NCBI RefSeq assembly: GCF_003576645.1
Contig: NC_044927.1
Coordinates: 19,931,018-19,995,017 of the forward strand
Origin: Ipomoea triloba
Lineage: Eukaryota; Streptophyta; Magnoliopsida; Solanales; Convolvulaceae
Reading direction: 5' to 3'
Length of the DNA stretch: 64,000 nucleotides
The translations under genes were made by a program, and so were the position numbers. Positions 10,671-20,924 of the stretch are shown piece by piece; the stretch's first letter is position 1, and every line of letters begins with the position of its first letter. The notes beneath the pieces are model-generated. The model made no database searches and was not told where the DNA came from. It saw nothing but the letters and a program-made list of their open reading frames with translations.

Positions 10671-11397
10671 GATCTGTTGCCATGGCTAAGTTGAAGACTG
10701 GAAAAAAGTATAGGTTACAGGCTTCTTCTAATGTATAGCTATAATATTCATTTTGTCCAAAAAAAGGGGGGAAATTACTGTAGCTTTGTTTTTATAAGGT
10801 CGATATATGTAATGTATAAGCAACTAAATTGAGAAATATACAATTAAATTATATGGCTCCAATTTAAAATGACACATATTCATGATTGTTCCAAAATATT
10901 ATTTATTAAGTATTTTATTTTGCTCATGAAATTATGCAATATTATTGCATGAATCATATTCCAAAAACCAGTAAGCATATAACATGTGAGTGGAGCAAAA
11001 TTTTGTTTTTAAATATAAAAATAACGTTGTTTTAAATCGTAGTCACGTATTGTGATTTGCTACGTGAACCATGGTCCACATAATAATTTTGCGAAAATCA
11101 TGCTACGTGAACCATGGTCCACATAATAATTTTGCGAAAATCATGAAAGCAGACCTGAATGACTTGTGTCGGGCCACAACCATGGGCCCAAGGCCATTGG
11201 TTCTTGGCACCCCATCCACATGACTCATATCTTTCAAACTTGACATATTATAATTGCCTATTAATTTATTTTTAAAATGCCCGTTGAAGCTTTTTCTTTT
11301 TCCTTTTTTTTAAAAAAAAAAAATTACAAAAACAGCTTTGACATTTACGAAATGGGTTTTCAAGTGAAGGTATATGTGAAACTAAATTTGTGTCAAC
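10671..11397. other. 3' flank of WD40 gene and intergenic DNA
   Basis: The 3' UTR probably ends within about 200 bp of the stop codon; no perfect AATAAA is evident. A 43-bp direct repeat containing GTGAACCATGGTCCACATAA occurs twice (about 11058-11143), a scrap of the GGACCATGGTCC MITE family found elsewhere in this window. The remainder is AT-rich and unremarkable. Confidence 0.5.
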
Positions 11398-11400
11398 AAA

Positions 11401-11415
11401 GTAATAGTATAAGTG
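11401..11415. repeat. LINE target-site duplication, left
   Basis: GTAATAGTATAAGTG, repeated exactly at 17147-17161 after the LINE poly(A) tail. Confidence 0.9.
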
Positions 11416-11539
11416 AATCCCGGGTTTTATCAACATTTTTAGGATGCTATGGGTAACAATGTTTCTTCCTTTGCACTTAGCTTATTGCATGATGGCCAGT
11501 TTCTTGATGGCCTATGTGATGCTAATGTGGTTTTAATAC

Positions 11540-11817
11540 CTAAAAAAAGGAAATCCTGAGTTTGTCACTAATTTGAGGCCCATTGCATTGTGTAATGTGG
11601 TTTATAAAATCTTGGCAAAGATGCTGGCTAATAGGATGAAGTCTTTGCTTGATGAAATAATCTTTGAGTCATAGAGTGTTTTTGTCCCTGGGAGATTAAT
11701 AACTGATAATATCCTGGTAGCCGCAGAAGTGGGTCATTTTCTGAACAGGAAACATTTGGGGAAGGTGGGTGCGGGGCTTTGAAGTTAGATATGGCAAAAG
11801 CCTATGACTGCATGGAG
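11540..11817 (+). pseudogene. LINE reverse transcriptase, N-terminal part (broken)
   Basis: Translates as VVLIPKK-GNPEFVTNLRPI ALCNVVYKILAKMLANRMK, then an in-frame TAG before SVFVPGRLITDNILVAAEV. One frameshift lies near 11550 and another near 11775. It stops at ...KAYDCME where the hAT-like element is inserted. Confidence 0.85.
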
Positions 11818-12533
11818 CACTATTGTAAAAATCGGCCAGGCCGTTCCGCTTTCACTATTAGGCAAAAAAAATCGTCTGACCAACTAGGCGGCCAACTCGT
11901 CCGAGTCGGTCGATTTCATCCGATTTTGACCGAGTTATTTCGATTTTGACCAGTTGTTGGAGCCTGGACTGCTACGGTAAGTTTTAAACTTTAAACCTTT
12001 AATTTCTTTTATTAGCTAATCCAATTTATTCATTAATTTCATAATCTAATTTATTAATTACTCTCTAATAATTATTCATTTATTTGATTTATTTCATACT
12101 TCATTAATTAATAATCATTATTACCAGATCCTTCTACACACCAGTAATACACAATTGACAAATGATTCACATAGATGCATAAATAAAATATGAACCCGAA
12201 TTTTATTAGTCAAAGCTGAAATAGATACGGTTATGTGGGATGTATAATGATTCATTATTAGTTATTTTTTATAGTTTGCTACTTTAAATCTTTGGTTGAT
12301 TGAAGTATTTTTGAGTATTTCATATTTGTGTATTTTTATTTTTTAATATTGCTATGATGTTATGACTTATGAATTATCATTATTTCATTTATTAGGATGT
12401 GTTATTTAATTAAATGTTGAAAACGATCTCATTAAAATTGTCAAATTGCAAGTCTGTCATTGTTTATTTTGTGCCCGCGGTGCTAAGCGCTACTTGCGCG
12501 CCTGACTAGCTCCTAGTGCCTACTGCAACCATG
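11818..12533. mobile_element. hAT-like non-autonomous element, 716 bp
   Basis: Begins CACTATTGTAAAAATC and ends TACTGCAACCATG. The flanks GCATGGAG (11810-11817) and GCATAGAG (12534-12541) form an 8-bp target duplication with one change. Excision joins LINE codons ...YDCME and GFLK-MMEAFGF with only CpG-type stop codons between, which supports the boundaries. GC-rich at both ends (AGGCGGCCAACTCG, CTAAGCGCTACTTGCGCGCC) and AT-rich in the middle. It shares both ends with the element at 52504-52949. Confidence 0.75.
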
Positions 12534-12559
12534 GCATAGAGTGAGGATTTCTGAAGTGA

Positions 12560-13015
12560 ATGATGGAGGCTTTCGGTTTTGATGTAAAATCGGTTGGTTT
12601 GATTATGCTGTGTGTCACGTCAAGTTCCTATAATATTCATATTAATGGCGTAAATGGTGGAAGGGTAACCCTTACTCATGGTTTAAGACAAGGTGACCCT
12701 CTATCCCCATATCTTTTCATCATTTGTGCAGCGGGTTTCTCCCTATTGTTGCAACAGGCTCAAGTTCAGGGGAATATTCATGGTTGTAGGGTGGTTAGAG
12801 GTGCCCCTGCTATCTCTCATTTATTCTTTGCTAATGATAGCTTGTTGTTTCTAAAGCCAATATGCAAGAAGCAAAGTGATAAAAGAGTGCTTGCAAACTA
12901 TGAGGGCCTATCAGGGCAAGTGGTAAACTTCCATAAATCCAGTATTTGCTTTAGCAAAAACACCACTGTTGGGGATCACGAGGCTGTAGCTGTTGTTCTA
13001 GGGGTTTCCTAAGCG
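12560..13015 (+). pseudogene. LINE reverse transcriptase palm domain
   Basis: A 150-codon open frame from MMEAFGFDVKSV to VAVVLGVS with a GLRQGDPLSPYLF block and FANDSLLF in place of F-A-D-D. The asparagine at the first catalytic aspartate would inactivate the enzyme. The frame continues after a stop as DNFGKYLGLPSFVGRNK. Confidence 0.88.
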
Positions 13016-13019
13016 GATA

Positions 13020-13965
13020 ATTTTGGTAAGTACCTTGGCTTACCCTCTTTTGTAGGGAGAAATAAACAGGCAGTGTTTAGTTACATTGAAGATAAAATAA
13101 GGCATCGCATTGGCTTGTGGGGTAAAAAGTTACTGTCTCGTGCTGGTAAGGAAGTTCTTCTAAAGAGTGTGGCCCAAGCCATGCCTACTTTTTCAATGAG
13201 TGTTTTTTTACTACTTGACTCGCTCTGCCTGACAATAGAAAGGTCTATGAATCGTGTGTCCTCCTAAGAAATTTGGTGGGGTTTCGGAGCTAACAAAGGT
13301 ATTCATTGGATGGCATAGGATCGTGTGTCCTCCTAAGAAATTTGGTGGGCTTAGTTTTAAGGATTTGCGGAAATTTAATTTAGCAGTGCTTGGTAAACAG
13401 GCTTGGTGTTTCCTTACTAAGCCACAATGCCTGGTTGCACGTTTATATAAGGCCCTGTATTTTCCAACCACTTTTTTTATTGATGCCACCCTAAGAAGTT
13501 GCCCAATCTTTTGCTGGAAGACTATCATGTCAGCACATGAGATGGTATGTGGGGGTGTGAGAAGGAGGATTGGTAAGGGAGAATGAACTTTCATTTGGGA
13601 ACACCCTTGGTTATTAGATGTTTCTAACCCTATGGTTCAAACTGTTATGCGTAACAATCTGCAGGGCTCTATGGTTTCTAGATTAATTGATATGAGTATG
13701 CATACATGGGATTTACCCTTGTTGAGGAACATTTTTACCCCAGAAGATGTGGAACGAATCATTAAAGTTCCTATTAGCCCCTCATATGATGACTCTTGGT
13801 ACTGGGTGGGTGACCCAAATGGGTGATATACTGTGAAAAGTGGCTATAGAACGCTTGTTGGCGAATTTACTGGCATCTCGGGTGGTTTTGAAAAATGGAC
13901 AAAGCTATGGAAGCTAAAAGCCCCTCCTAAGTGGAGGACTTTTCTCTGGAGAACTGGTTATAGCA
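13020..13965 (+). pseudogene. LINE thumb/connection region (broken)
   Basis: Pieces in shifting frames include KYLGLPSFVGRNKQAVFSYI, the block RHRIGLWGKKLLSRAGKEVL, KKFGGLSFKDLRKFNLAVLG and KAPPKWRTFLWRT. A block of about 30 bp (ATCGTGTGTCCTCCTAAGAA...) is present twice, at about 13250 and 13319, where the intact family reads only one copy. The frame ends at the next insertion. Confidence 0.8.
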
Positions 13966-15293
13966 TATTTTAACACAAACAAATACCCGAGTATTGAGTT
14001 ATCGATCCACAGTGAAGCGGGGCGTATCGAACACTAGTTACTAACATATTCTTATGAAGCTAATCCTAACGAAAATGGTGTTTGAACGGTTGCAAATATT
14101 GTAATAAATAAAATAAAGAAAGCTAGTCGATGAAAACAATATAGAGAGAGTGGGATTTTCGGGTTCGAGTGTTTACTCACCTAGTGCCTAACTAAAAGAT
14201 ATATTTAATATGGGTTCTAACAAATGTGGATGATTGCATTCACAAAAGGGAAGGAATTACTCCCATAATTCAAACCCACGATAAGGAACTAATCAAGAAC
14301 AAGCAATCTAAACGAAATCCCTTAACAAATTTGCCCTCTCCCAAGGTGCAAAAGTGAGTGCTCTAATATATGCCCTAACTTCCATCAAGACACAACTATA
14401 GCAAGATACAAGTAATTTAGGCCTTTAATCACAGGCATCACAATAGAAATCACAATTACATCATAAGTATAAAACTCAAATATAAAACACATCATTAAAA
14501 CATTAAGAACAAGGCACAATAGGTTCATAAACAACTTTCACCCAAAAATCCCTAATAAGTTTAGCCACTCATGGCTAGTATTGAATTCAAAGCACAAATG
14601 TTAAAGAGTTTACAAAAAACTAAGAAAGTAAAGAAAAGGGGGAAGAGATTCTCCTGAATGTAGTCTAGCCTTTCCTTCTTCCTCCAAAGCTCTTGTAGCT
14701 CTTTGATGGTGAGGATCTTCTCCAAAAGTGGTGGATCCATCCTTAACTTCTTGAAGAGGAAAACACCCTTTACTCTCACTCTTTTTGTCTCCAAAATCGC
14801 AGCTTAGGTCTAGGGTTTTGGGAAAATGAGCTTTTTATAGTGGGAGCAAAAATAGGGGCAAAATAGGCAAATCTGCGAAGCAAAAATCTGTGCTGTCACA
14901 GGACTCTCGACGCGTCGAGACAGGGGCTCGACGCGTCGAGCCTTGGGGATTTTCTAGAAAATGTTACGGCATTGACTCGACGCGTCGAGTCTGGGGCTTG
15001 ACGCGGCGAGGCCTCAATGTAAGCATTCTTCATCCATTTTGACTCCAAACATGTCTTTAAATGTTCCATTGCTTTGCATTTGATCTAAAATGGTTTCAAA
15101 ACACTAACAAACACCATAAAACACTCAAATCAAGAATGAAACCATATCTAATTTAGAAAGCAAGGAATATGCATTAGAGATAGCAATTTAATCCATTTAA
15201 GCTCAAAAGTTGATTCAAATTCATTAGAAAATATGCACAATTGAGATCATATCAAGAGTTATAAGAGACATCCTCCCTACAACTCCCAATTTA
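13966..15293 (-). mobile_element. Unidentified 1.3-kb insertion with palindrome array
   Basis: Interrupts the LINE between ...FLWRTGYS and LISPTCPMC. The flanking 6-mer ATAGCA occurs on both sides (13960-13965, 15294-15299) and may be the target duplication. On the minus strand a TATA-like CACTATAAAAAGC (about 14840) precedes a short frame METKRVRVKGVFLFKKLR... (14794-14561). Together with the sequence ATCGATCCACAGTGAAGCGG near the left end, this suggests a non-autonomous LTR-type element, but I see no TG...CA ends or repeats and do not assign a family. Confidence 0.45.
14905..15010. repeat. Four palindromes on a CGACGCGTCG core
   Basis: TCTCGACGCGTCGAGA (14905-14920), GCTCGACGCGTCGAGC (14926-14941), GACTCGACGCGTCGAGTC (14974-14991) and a decayed copy CTTGACGCGGCGAG (14997-15010). 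The three intact copies are perfect palindromes whose outer bases differ but still pair. Confidence 0.9.
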
Positions 15294-15309
15294 ATAGCAA
15301 AAATAGTGT

Positions 15310-15897
15310 TGATTAGCCCAACGTGCCCTATGTGTGCCAGTCATGATGAGAGTGTGATGTATTCTTTCTTTTTATGTGACTTTTCTCAACAAGTTTGGCA
15401 TGTTTCTAAACTACCTATATTTTCTGTCAGTGGCAACAACTTCCCTGTTTGGATGTCAAAGGCAATGGAGATTCTTGGTCATGTGTTGGTGTTTGTTACA
15501 ACCATATTATATGCAATTCGGAAGGCTAGAAATTGTGCCGTGTGGGATGCTGTTTTGCCTAGGCTATCTACGGTTTGGTTCACGACATCTGCAGCTGCTC
15601 ATGCATGGAGATAAACCACTACTCCCATCACGCAGGCAATGTCACGTGTAGATTCACATGCCACGTCCACCTCATATCTAGCGGGTACTCATTTGCAGCC
15701 ACTTTTGTGCTATGTTGATGCGGGATTCAAAGCTGAAATGGAGGAGGCTACCTATGGTGCCGTCTTGCTAACATATGATAATAATTTTGAAGCAGCCATG
15801 AATGGAAGATTGTCGATCTGCATGAGCCCCTTTTGGCGGAAACTCTCGCTAGTAAGGATGTATTGTCTTGGCTAAAGAATCGTAAGGTGGCCCCAGT
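15310..15897 (+). pseudogene. LINE zinc-knuckle and RNase H start
   Basis: LISPTCPMCASHDESVMYSF F-CDFSQQVW, then an RNase H segment with CYVDAGFKAEMEEATYGAVL and AETLASKDVLSWLKNRKVAP. Frames are shifted several times. The RNase H frame is cut by the solo LTR after KVAPV. Confidence 0.8.
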
Positions 15898-16851
15898 TGT
15901 TACGGGTCAGTTTTCGAGTCACGCAACAAACTCGCACCCGCACGGCCTACCTTCAAACCCGAAGGCAGTCAGCCTTTCCCCACACCAAACTCGTGTGTTT
16001 AACCCACAAATGTAAAGTAACCCAGCATAGGAACAACACAGGCTTTTACGGACTAAACTCGTCCAACCTTGTATTTCATAAACCGAAAGTACACAGGATC
16101 CTAACCAACACTCTAAGCCAAGAGTATCAAAACCTTACACCCTGACCAGCACTCACTCGTAGCCTTTGCTCGCAACTCACTCACAACCTGACTACAAAAT
16201 GAACACCATTTATACTAACTAGTGCGGTTACAAGCCAACCGCATAGCCAATCACACGCTGCCACATACCCAAGTCTGAACCGCCTCATGTGCGTCTCACA
16301 TGCCTTGAAACTAATCGTCACATGCCGCGCACATGTTGCTCAACCGCCTGGTAACCGTCGACCGCATGCACCCAATGTCGCAAAGGTCCGCGCCATTGGA
16401 TCGTCTTGACTCGCACCGACGCCGTTCCGCACCGGCGTGACTTAATCGCGTCGCGCCCAGCCGCCTGGTCCGCGCTCCGCGTTTCTCGCAACGGTACGGT
16501 TGAGTCCGGACCGCACCGAGCCTTCGTCACAACGATACGCCCAAGTCTGGCCGCATCGCACCCATCCGCGCCAACACTTAGCCGCGGATCGTACTGGTCC
16601 GCAGAACCAGCGCGCTTGCCCATCCATCGAGCCGCGTAGCCCAAGTCCATCGCAGTACGGACTTACCAAGGCTTCCCGCAAACTTCGGCCACGGACCTAG
16701 TCCGCACCATGGTCCGAGTTGCGTACCATCTAAGGCGCCCGTTCGAGCCAAAAGCCGCGACTTAGCCCGGAAAACACATTTCCAAGCATAAATCATGGTT
16801 TTCTAGCCAAACCAAGGCTAAAAACCGAGGCTCAATTTTAGGGGTCTAACA
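15898..16851 (-). mobile_element. Solo LTR (Gypsy-type), 954 bp
   Basis: Bounded by CCAGT on both sides (15893-15897, 16852-16856). Ends TGTTACGGG...GTCTAACA, i.e. TG...CA with TGTTA/TAACA inverted termini. On the minus strand it starts TGTTAGACCCCTAAAATTGA, has a TATA box GTATAAATGG at about 16217-16206, and a CpG-rich upstream half (16280-16790). Removing it with one CCAGT restores the LINE frame KVAPVHVYTDC. Open frames in the GC-rich half are chance products. Confidence 0.92.
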
Positions 16852-16856
16852 CCAGT

Positions 16857-17131
16857 CCATGTGTACACGGATTGCTCATCCCTGCACCGCTTGCTGATAA
16901 AGCCTATGCTAGAACCCCGATCTTATTTGGGTATTGCTGTTTCTGATTGTAGATGCATTGTGTGTTCTTTTCGTTCTTGTTCGATTGGTTTTATTCCTAA
17001 GACCTCTAATTTGTTAGCTCATGTTTTAGCTACAACATCCTATTCTCAAGCTTCTCCGATGGTTTGGGACGATGTTTCCCCTGACTTTGTCTCTTCTTTA
17101 CTTCATTAATGCATTGGTTTTTTTTATTTCC
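16857..17131 (+). pseudogene. LINE RNase H C-terminus and 3' end
   Basis: HVYTDCSSLHRLLIKPMLEP ... GFIPKTSNLLAHVLATTSYS ... DDVSPDFVSSLLH, then stop, short 3' UTR and poly(A). Typical RNase H tail of plant LINEs. Confidence 0.85.
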
Positions 17132-17161
17132 AAAAAAAAAAAAAAAGTAATAGTATAAGTG

Positions 17162-17895
17162 GTGAAAGTTTCCAATCTTTGTAGTGAGAGGAATAAATTG
17201 ATATATCGTACGCTCAAAATGGATAATGAAAATTTGATTCTAAAAATTGATCCATTTAAGTTGGAAAATTGAAGGTGAAAAGACTTTGTAAAAACACTTG
17301 TCCCACATTAGTTTGAGAAGTAGATTTGCACCACTATATATACAAGACCCTTTTAGAAAAAGGTTGAATTGTATAGTATAAAGGTTCTCTCTAACGTGTA
17401 ATAAAATTTTACTCTTTGGAATACTATTTGTACGTAACATTTCGTGAGTACTACTCGATCTACTATTCGTGGGTCTCTTTGGAGTACCGTAAATTGTACC
17501 ATAACACTATTTGTACGTAACATTTCGTGAGTACTACTCGATCTACTATTCATGGGTCTCTTTGGAGTACCGTAAATTGTACCATAACATTTCGTGAGTA
17601 CTACTCAATCTACTATTTGCATTTCGTGAGTACTACTCATCAATCTACTATTTGTGGGTCTCTTTGGATTACTGTAAATTGTACGGAGTGCTCGCATGGT
17701 GTTCTTGTTTGCTGACCTTTTAGTTTGAGTGCTCAAACTTTAAGCTGTAATTCGTTTTATCCTGAGAGACTGATGTTACAACGCTCCTAGCACTCACAGG
17801 AAGTAGCAAATCGGTTTTAAGGAAAATGTGTATTACACATACACGACTTGAATTTCTCTTTCTTCTCGTTTCTTGTTCGTTAGGTTTATATTAAA
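17162..17895 (+). mobile_element. Copia-type LTR remnant with internal tandem repeat
   Basis: Carries TGTCCCACATTAGTTTGAGA, a TATA stretch CTATATATACAAG and GAATTGTATAGTATAAAGG, matching 1085-1370. Next comes a 3-4 copy repeat of about 85-100 bp (ACATTTCGTGAGTACTACTC ... GGGTCTCTTTGGAGTACCG, 17422-17690), then TTTTATCCTGAGAGACTGAT and a CACAGGAAG block usual for the R-U5 part of Copia LTRs. Its left part abuts the LINE target site, so the LINE may have landed in it. Confidence 0.55.
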
Positions 17896-18468
17896 AATTA
17901 AATTCCATTTTTGTAAGTTGACTTATTCGCCCCTACAGGTTTTCTTGGTGGCGCTTCACCTGTTTTGCTATGGTGACAATTCACGCGATGTATTAAATGA
18001 ATCTAATGGTGTTTGACACGTACCAAATGCTGCCAAAGATAGTGCAGGAGGGGTGGTTAAAGATGCAATAGTTATATAATGGACCAACGCACTGTTGCTA
18101 CATGCACTGAGCGCATTCTAATTTTTCTCATTAAATTTAAAAAGTTAGAACAAATATTATGAACATAGTACATGATGAATGTTATTAAACATGATATACA
18201 TTAATGTAACTTTATATACATTAAGTTTGTCAACTACCATGTAGTGTGATGGTATCCCGATTATTATTCTAAATGGGTGGTCATAAGTTCAAACCTCGAT
18301 GCCTTGTATAGAATCATGAACAAACTACATAGTGAATAAAAAATAGATGTGATGTAATTTGTAGTGCAATGTTTATGTATATTAAGCTTTGTTTGGTGTA
18401 TATTCAGTTTAGTATTTATGTACATTACAATTAATGTTTACGAATATATATAACAGATATTGGCCATG
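17896..18468. other. Intergenic; possible SINE relic at 18225-18310
   Basis: GTAGTGTGATGGTATCCCG and TAAGTTCAAACCTCGATGCC resemble degenerate A and B boxes. The rest is AT-rich with no gene. Confidence 0.35.
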
Positions 18469-18752
18469 TTTGGTAAATAATCAGCCTATCAGCCAATTTT
18501 GGCTTATTTGATCACTATTAGTTGTTTGGTTAATAAGCTGTTTGTAACTCCAAAATGCTAAAATTCAAAAGGCTACTCAAAGCAGCCTTTTCAATTACAT
18601 TTTTTAGAAAAGAAATTATACTAAACAGCTATCAGCTAACAACTAATTTATCAAACAACTTTCTACAATCAGCTAATATTATCACCAAATCATACCTTCT
18701 AACCCAAACAGCCAACCCAATCAGCCAACGGCCATTTACCAAACAGGACCAT
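18469..18752. mobile_element. MITE with GGCCATGTTTGGTAAATAAT ends
   Basis: Left GGCCATGTTTGGTAAATAAT and right GGCCATTTACCAAACAGGACC are inverted relatives. The interior has AATCAGCC/TCAGCTAA repeats pairing across the element. The block at 42800-43120 is a diverged copy. Confidence 0.6.
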
Positions 18753-18799
18753 TATATATTATAAATATAATACAAGATCAGGGTAACTATGTAATGTGT

Positions 18800-19272
18800 G
18801 GGTTGTTATGCCATGGACCCAGGTCCACCTTGCAAGGTGTACCTGGGTCTACATTCACATACACTATACTCTACATTCACATACAATATACTCTACATTC
18901 ACAATTTGTAAACTCCATATTCACACATTACAAGATTATATGTTTAGTAACTATATTACCACTGTTATGCATTCACACATTCAAATCTCTATATTCACAA
19001 GTCCTATACTCCACATTCACAACTTGAGAACTCCACATTCACACATTACATGGCTACAAGTTGCTAGAACTTCTTAACTCTATTACAGATTCACACATGC
19101 ATAACTCTACATTCACGATTTCTATACTCCATATTCACAATTTGAAACCTCCACATTCGCACATTTCTGGGCAACTCTACATTCACACAATCATAAATCT
19201 ACATTTACACTTTGAAACTTCTACATTCACACATTTTTGGACAACTTTATATTCAGCAATATGTTTACTAAT

Positions 19273-19306
<34 letters not shown>

Positions 19307-19372
19307 AAACGACGTAGTTTTGGACCCAGGTCTACCTTGCAAGGTGGACCTGGGTCCACAGCATAATTTGCC
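18800..19372. mobile_element. Mutator-like MITE with CTACATTCACA minisatellite (copy 1)
   Basis: Flanked by the 9-mer GTAATGTGT (18791-18799, 19373-19381). Ends carry GGACCCAGGTCCACCTTGC and the inverted CAAGGTGGACCTGGGTCCAC, a palindromic terminal block. The interior is a degenerate repeat of CTCCACATTCACACATT / CTATACTCTACATTCAC. Near the right end is a poly(A) and AAAACGACGTAGTTTTGG. No protein. Confidence 0.88.
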
Positions 19373-19381
19373 GTAATGTGT

Positions 19382-19897
19382 ACCGTCGTCCAATGGAAAG
19401 GTTAGTGGGAAATTATGGGCAGTTTATAATGGGTTCCAAAAGACATAAATGCATTGAGCTCAAAAATAATTCCAGTTTGGGCATTGAAAGCTAGCCCAAT
19501 GGCTTCAAATGTTTGGGTAGCAATTCTACAGTATCCTTCTAGCTTGAGGAATTGCATATCCCACCATGTTTTGTAGCAACTTTCTTCTCTCAAAATGTTG
19601 AATCCCCAACCTCAAGGATTCTCCACACCATAAATCAATCGAGCATTTAGGAGAATGTAAATCACGGGGTTTTGTATTAACCTATTTATATGTAAAGGTG
19701 AGCCTCCGAGGGCTTCTGTATGGGCTACCCACCTTCTTAGGCCTAGCTCGCTACTCATTTGTGATTGGGCTACGTGTGTTGTTAGTCCAAACTTATCTCT
19801 TAGCTAGTGTCCAGGCATCTACCCTTGCTTGGACTAAGACTTATCACAACGAGTTGGGTCCTCATCCATTTGGGCTCCATTCATATTCAGCCCCCTT
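19382..19897 (-). other. Possible LTR/retroelement fragment, unassigned
   Basis: Less AT-rich than its surroundings. On the minus strand a TATA-like CATATAAATAGG (about 19690) precedes TTAATACAAAACCCCGTG, and a 63-codon frame follows (19593-19402) that I do not recognise. Confidence 0.25.
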
Positions 19898-19906
19898 AGC
19901 CCTCAG

Positions 19907-20156
19907 ACAAATTATGGTCCACACAGTGTTGTGTAAACAATAATAAAATGTATAATATACTAAAAATATATTGTTTGTGTACTAAATGTACATTATACAA
20001 CATAATATACTTTCTATTTTCAAATAATGTACTTTCTCTGAACATAATGCACATTTTTAATATACTAAAAGTACATTATATGTGTACTGAATACATATAA
20101 TTTGATAGCATGATTCTCACAGTTGTGCGGACCATGGTCCACAAAATATTGATTGC
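19907..20156. mobile_element. Mutator-like MITE, GGACCATGGTCC family, 250 bp
   Basis: 9-bp duplication AGCCCTCAG at 19898-19906 and 20157-20165. Ends ACAAATTATGGTCCACACAG and GGACCATGGTCCACAAAATA. The interior has TACTAAAAGTACATTAT-type repeats. Confidence 0.85.
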
Positions 20157-20239
20157 AGCCCTCAGGTCCCCAATGCGTGCATGTCAACAATATCCAATTC
20201 CCCAACAAAGCAATGTTATATTACACATATCCATACAAA

Positions 20240-20462
20240 AACTAAGGGCTCGTTTACCAAAATGAAAAAATGGAGAATTTTTTGGAAAAATAGAGAATTT
20301 AAAAAGTGGAAGAATAGAAAATGGAAATGTTATTTACTAAATTTACTCCTCCAAATCCATAATTTATCTCCATTCTCCACTTTTCTTAAGGATTTTGGAG
20401 AGATAAAAAATGAACTTCTCCAAATGAAAAAATGGAGGGACACACGTAAATAGTGCACTATT
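20240..20462. mobile_element. MITE-like repeat, copy 1 (AAATGGAGAA type)
   Basis: GGGCTCGTTTACCAAAATGA ... CTCCATTCTCCACTTTTCTT AAGGATTTTGGAGA matches 21432-21650 in the same orientation. Reads as AG-rich then CT-rich, so partly self-complementary. Confidence 0.5.
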
Positions 20463-20777
20463 TAGAGGTCTTAGGATTGATTCTTGCTCAAAGCAATGGA
20501 CGTCGGCCCTTTAAAGCTTCTATATTCTTAAAAGAATAACTTATTATTATTATTATACACCCCCTCTTCTAAGCTAGCTTCTTTATGGAATTTATATTGT
20601 ATTGAATTTATTTTTATTTCAAAGTTGAATTTGTAAAATGAAATCAGAAAATTGAAGAAATGGTGAATGAAATTTGAAAAATTGGAGAAATGTAAAACTG
20701 ATTTTTATTTCAAAGTTGAATTTGTAAAATGAAATAAGAAAATTGAAGAAATGGAGAAATGAAAAAATAGGGAATGT

Positions 20778-20905
20778 TTTTTTATTCTTTTGAGTACTTC
20801 AATAGTTGCCTTCACTGAGGCTCAAACCCACACCCATTATCCATGTGAGAGTGTTAATCGAGACACCGAGTGCCACTCGACCATAAGGTCGTTGGCAATT
20901 GTTGG
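20778..20905 (-). mobile_element. SINE, reverse orientation
   Basis: Poly(T), GAGTACTTCAATAGTTGCC, reverse B box GGCTCAAACCCACACCC, and CCACTCGACCATAAGGTC as reverse A box. Confidence 0.6.
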
Positions 20906-20924
20906 GGATATTAGATTACTAGGA

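Larger units (their letters stand above)
11416..17146 (+). mobile_element. 5'-truncated LINE with three nested insertions
   Basis: A non-LTR retrotransposon of the plant RNase H-bearing type, delimited by a 15-bp target duplication and a poly(A) tail at 17132-17146. Reverse-transcriptase motifs run NLRPIALCNVVYKILAKMLA (11566-11625), VPGRLITDNI, LDMAKAYD, then after an insertion GLRQGDPLSPYLFIICA (12683-12733) and FANDSLLF. The C-terminal zinc-knuckle region CPMCASHDE (about 15323) and an RNase H domain (AETLASKD..., HVYTDCSSL, DDVSPDFVSSLLH) follow. Several stops and frameshifts make it dead, and the usual FADD catalytic box reads FAND. The endonuclease domain is missing through 5' truncation. 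Later insertions sit at 11818-12533, 13966-15293 and 15898-16851. Original length without them is roughly 2.7 kb. Confidence 0.92.

Noticed and set aside
16318..16796. Cluster of overlapping GC-rich frames on both strands
   Set aside because: They fall in the CpG-rich half of a solo LTR with clean ends and target duplication; none has a motif.
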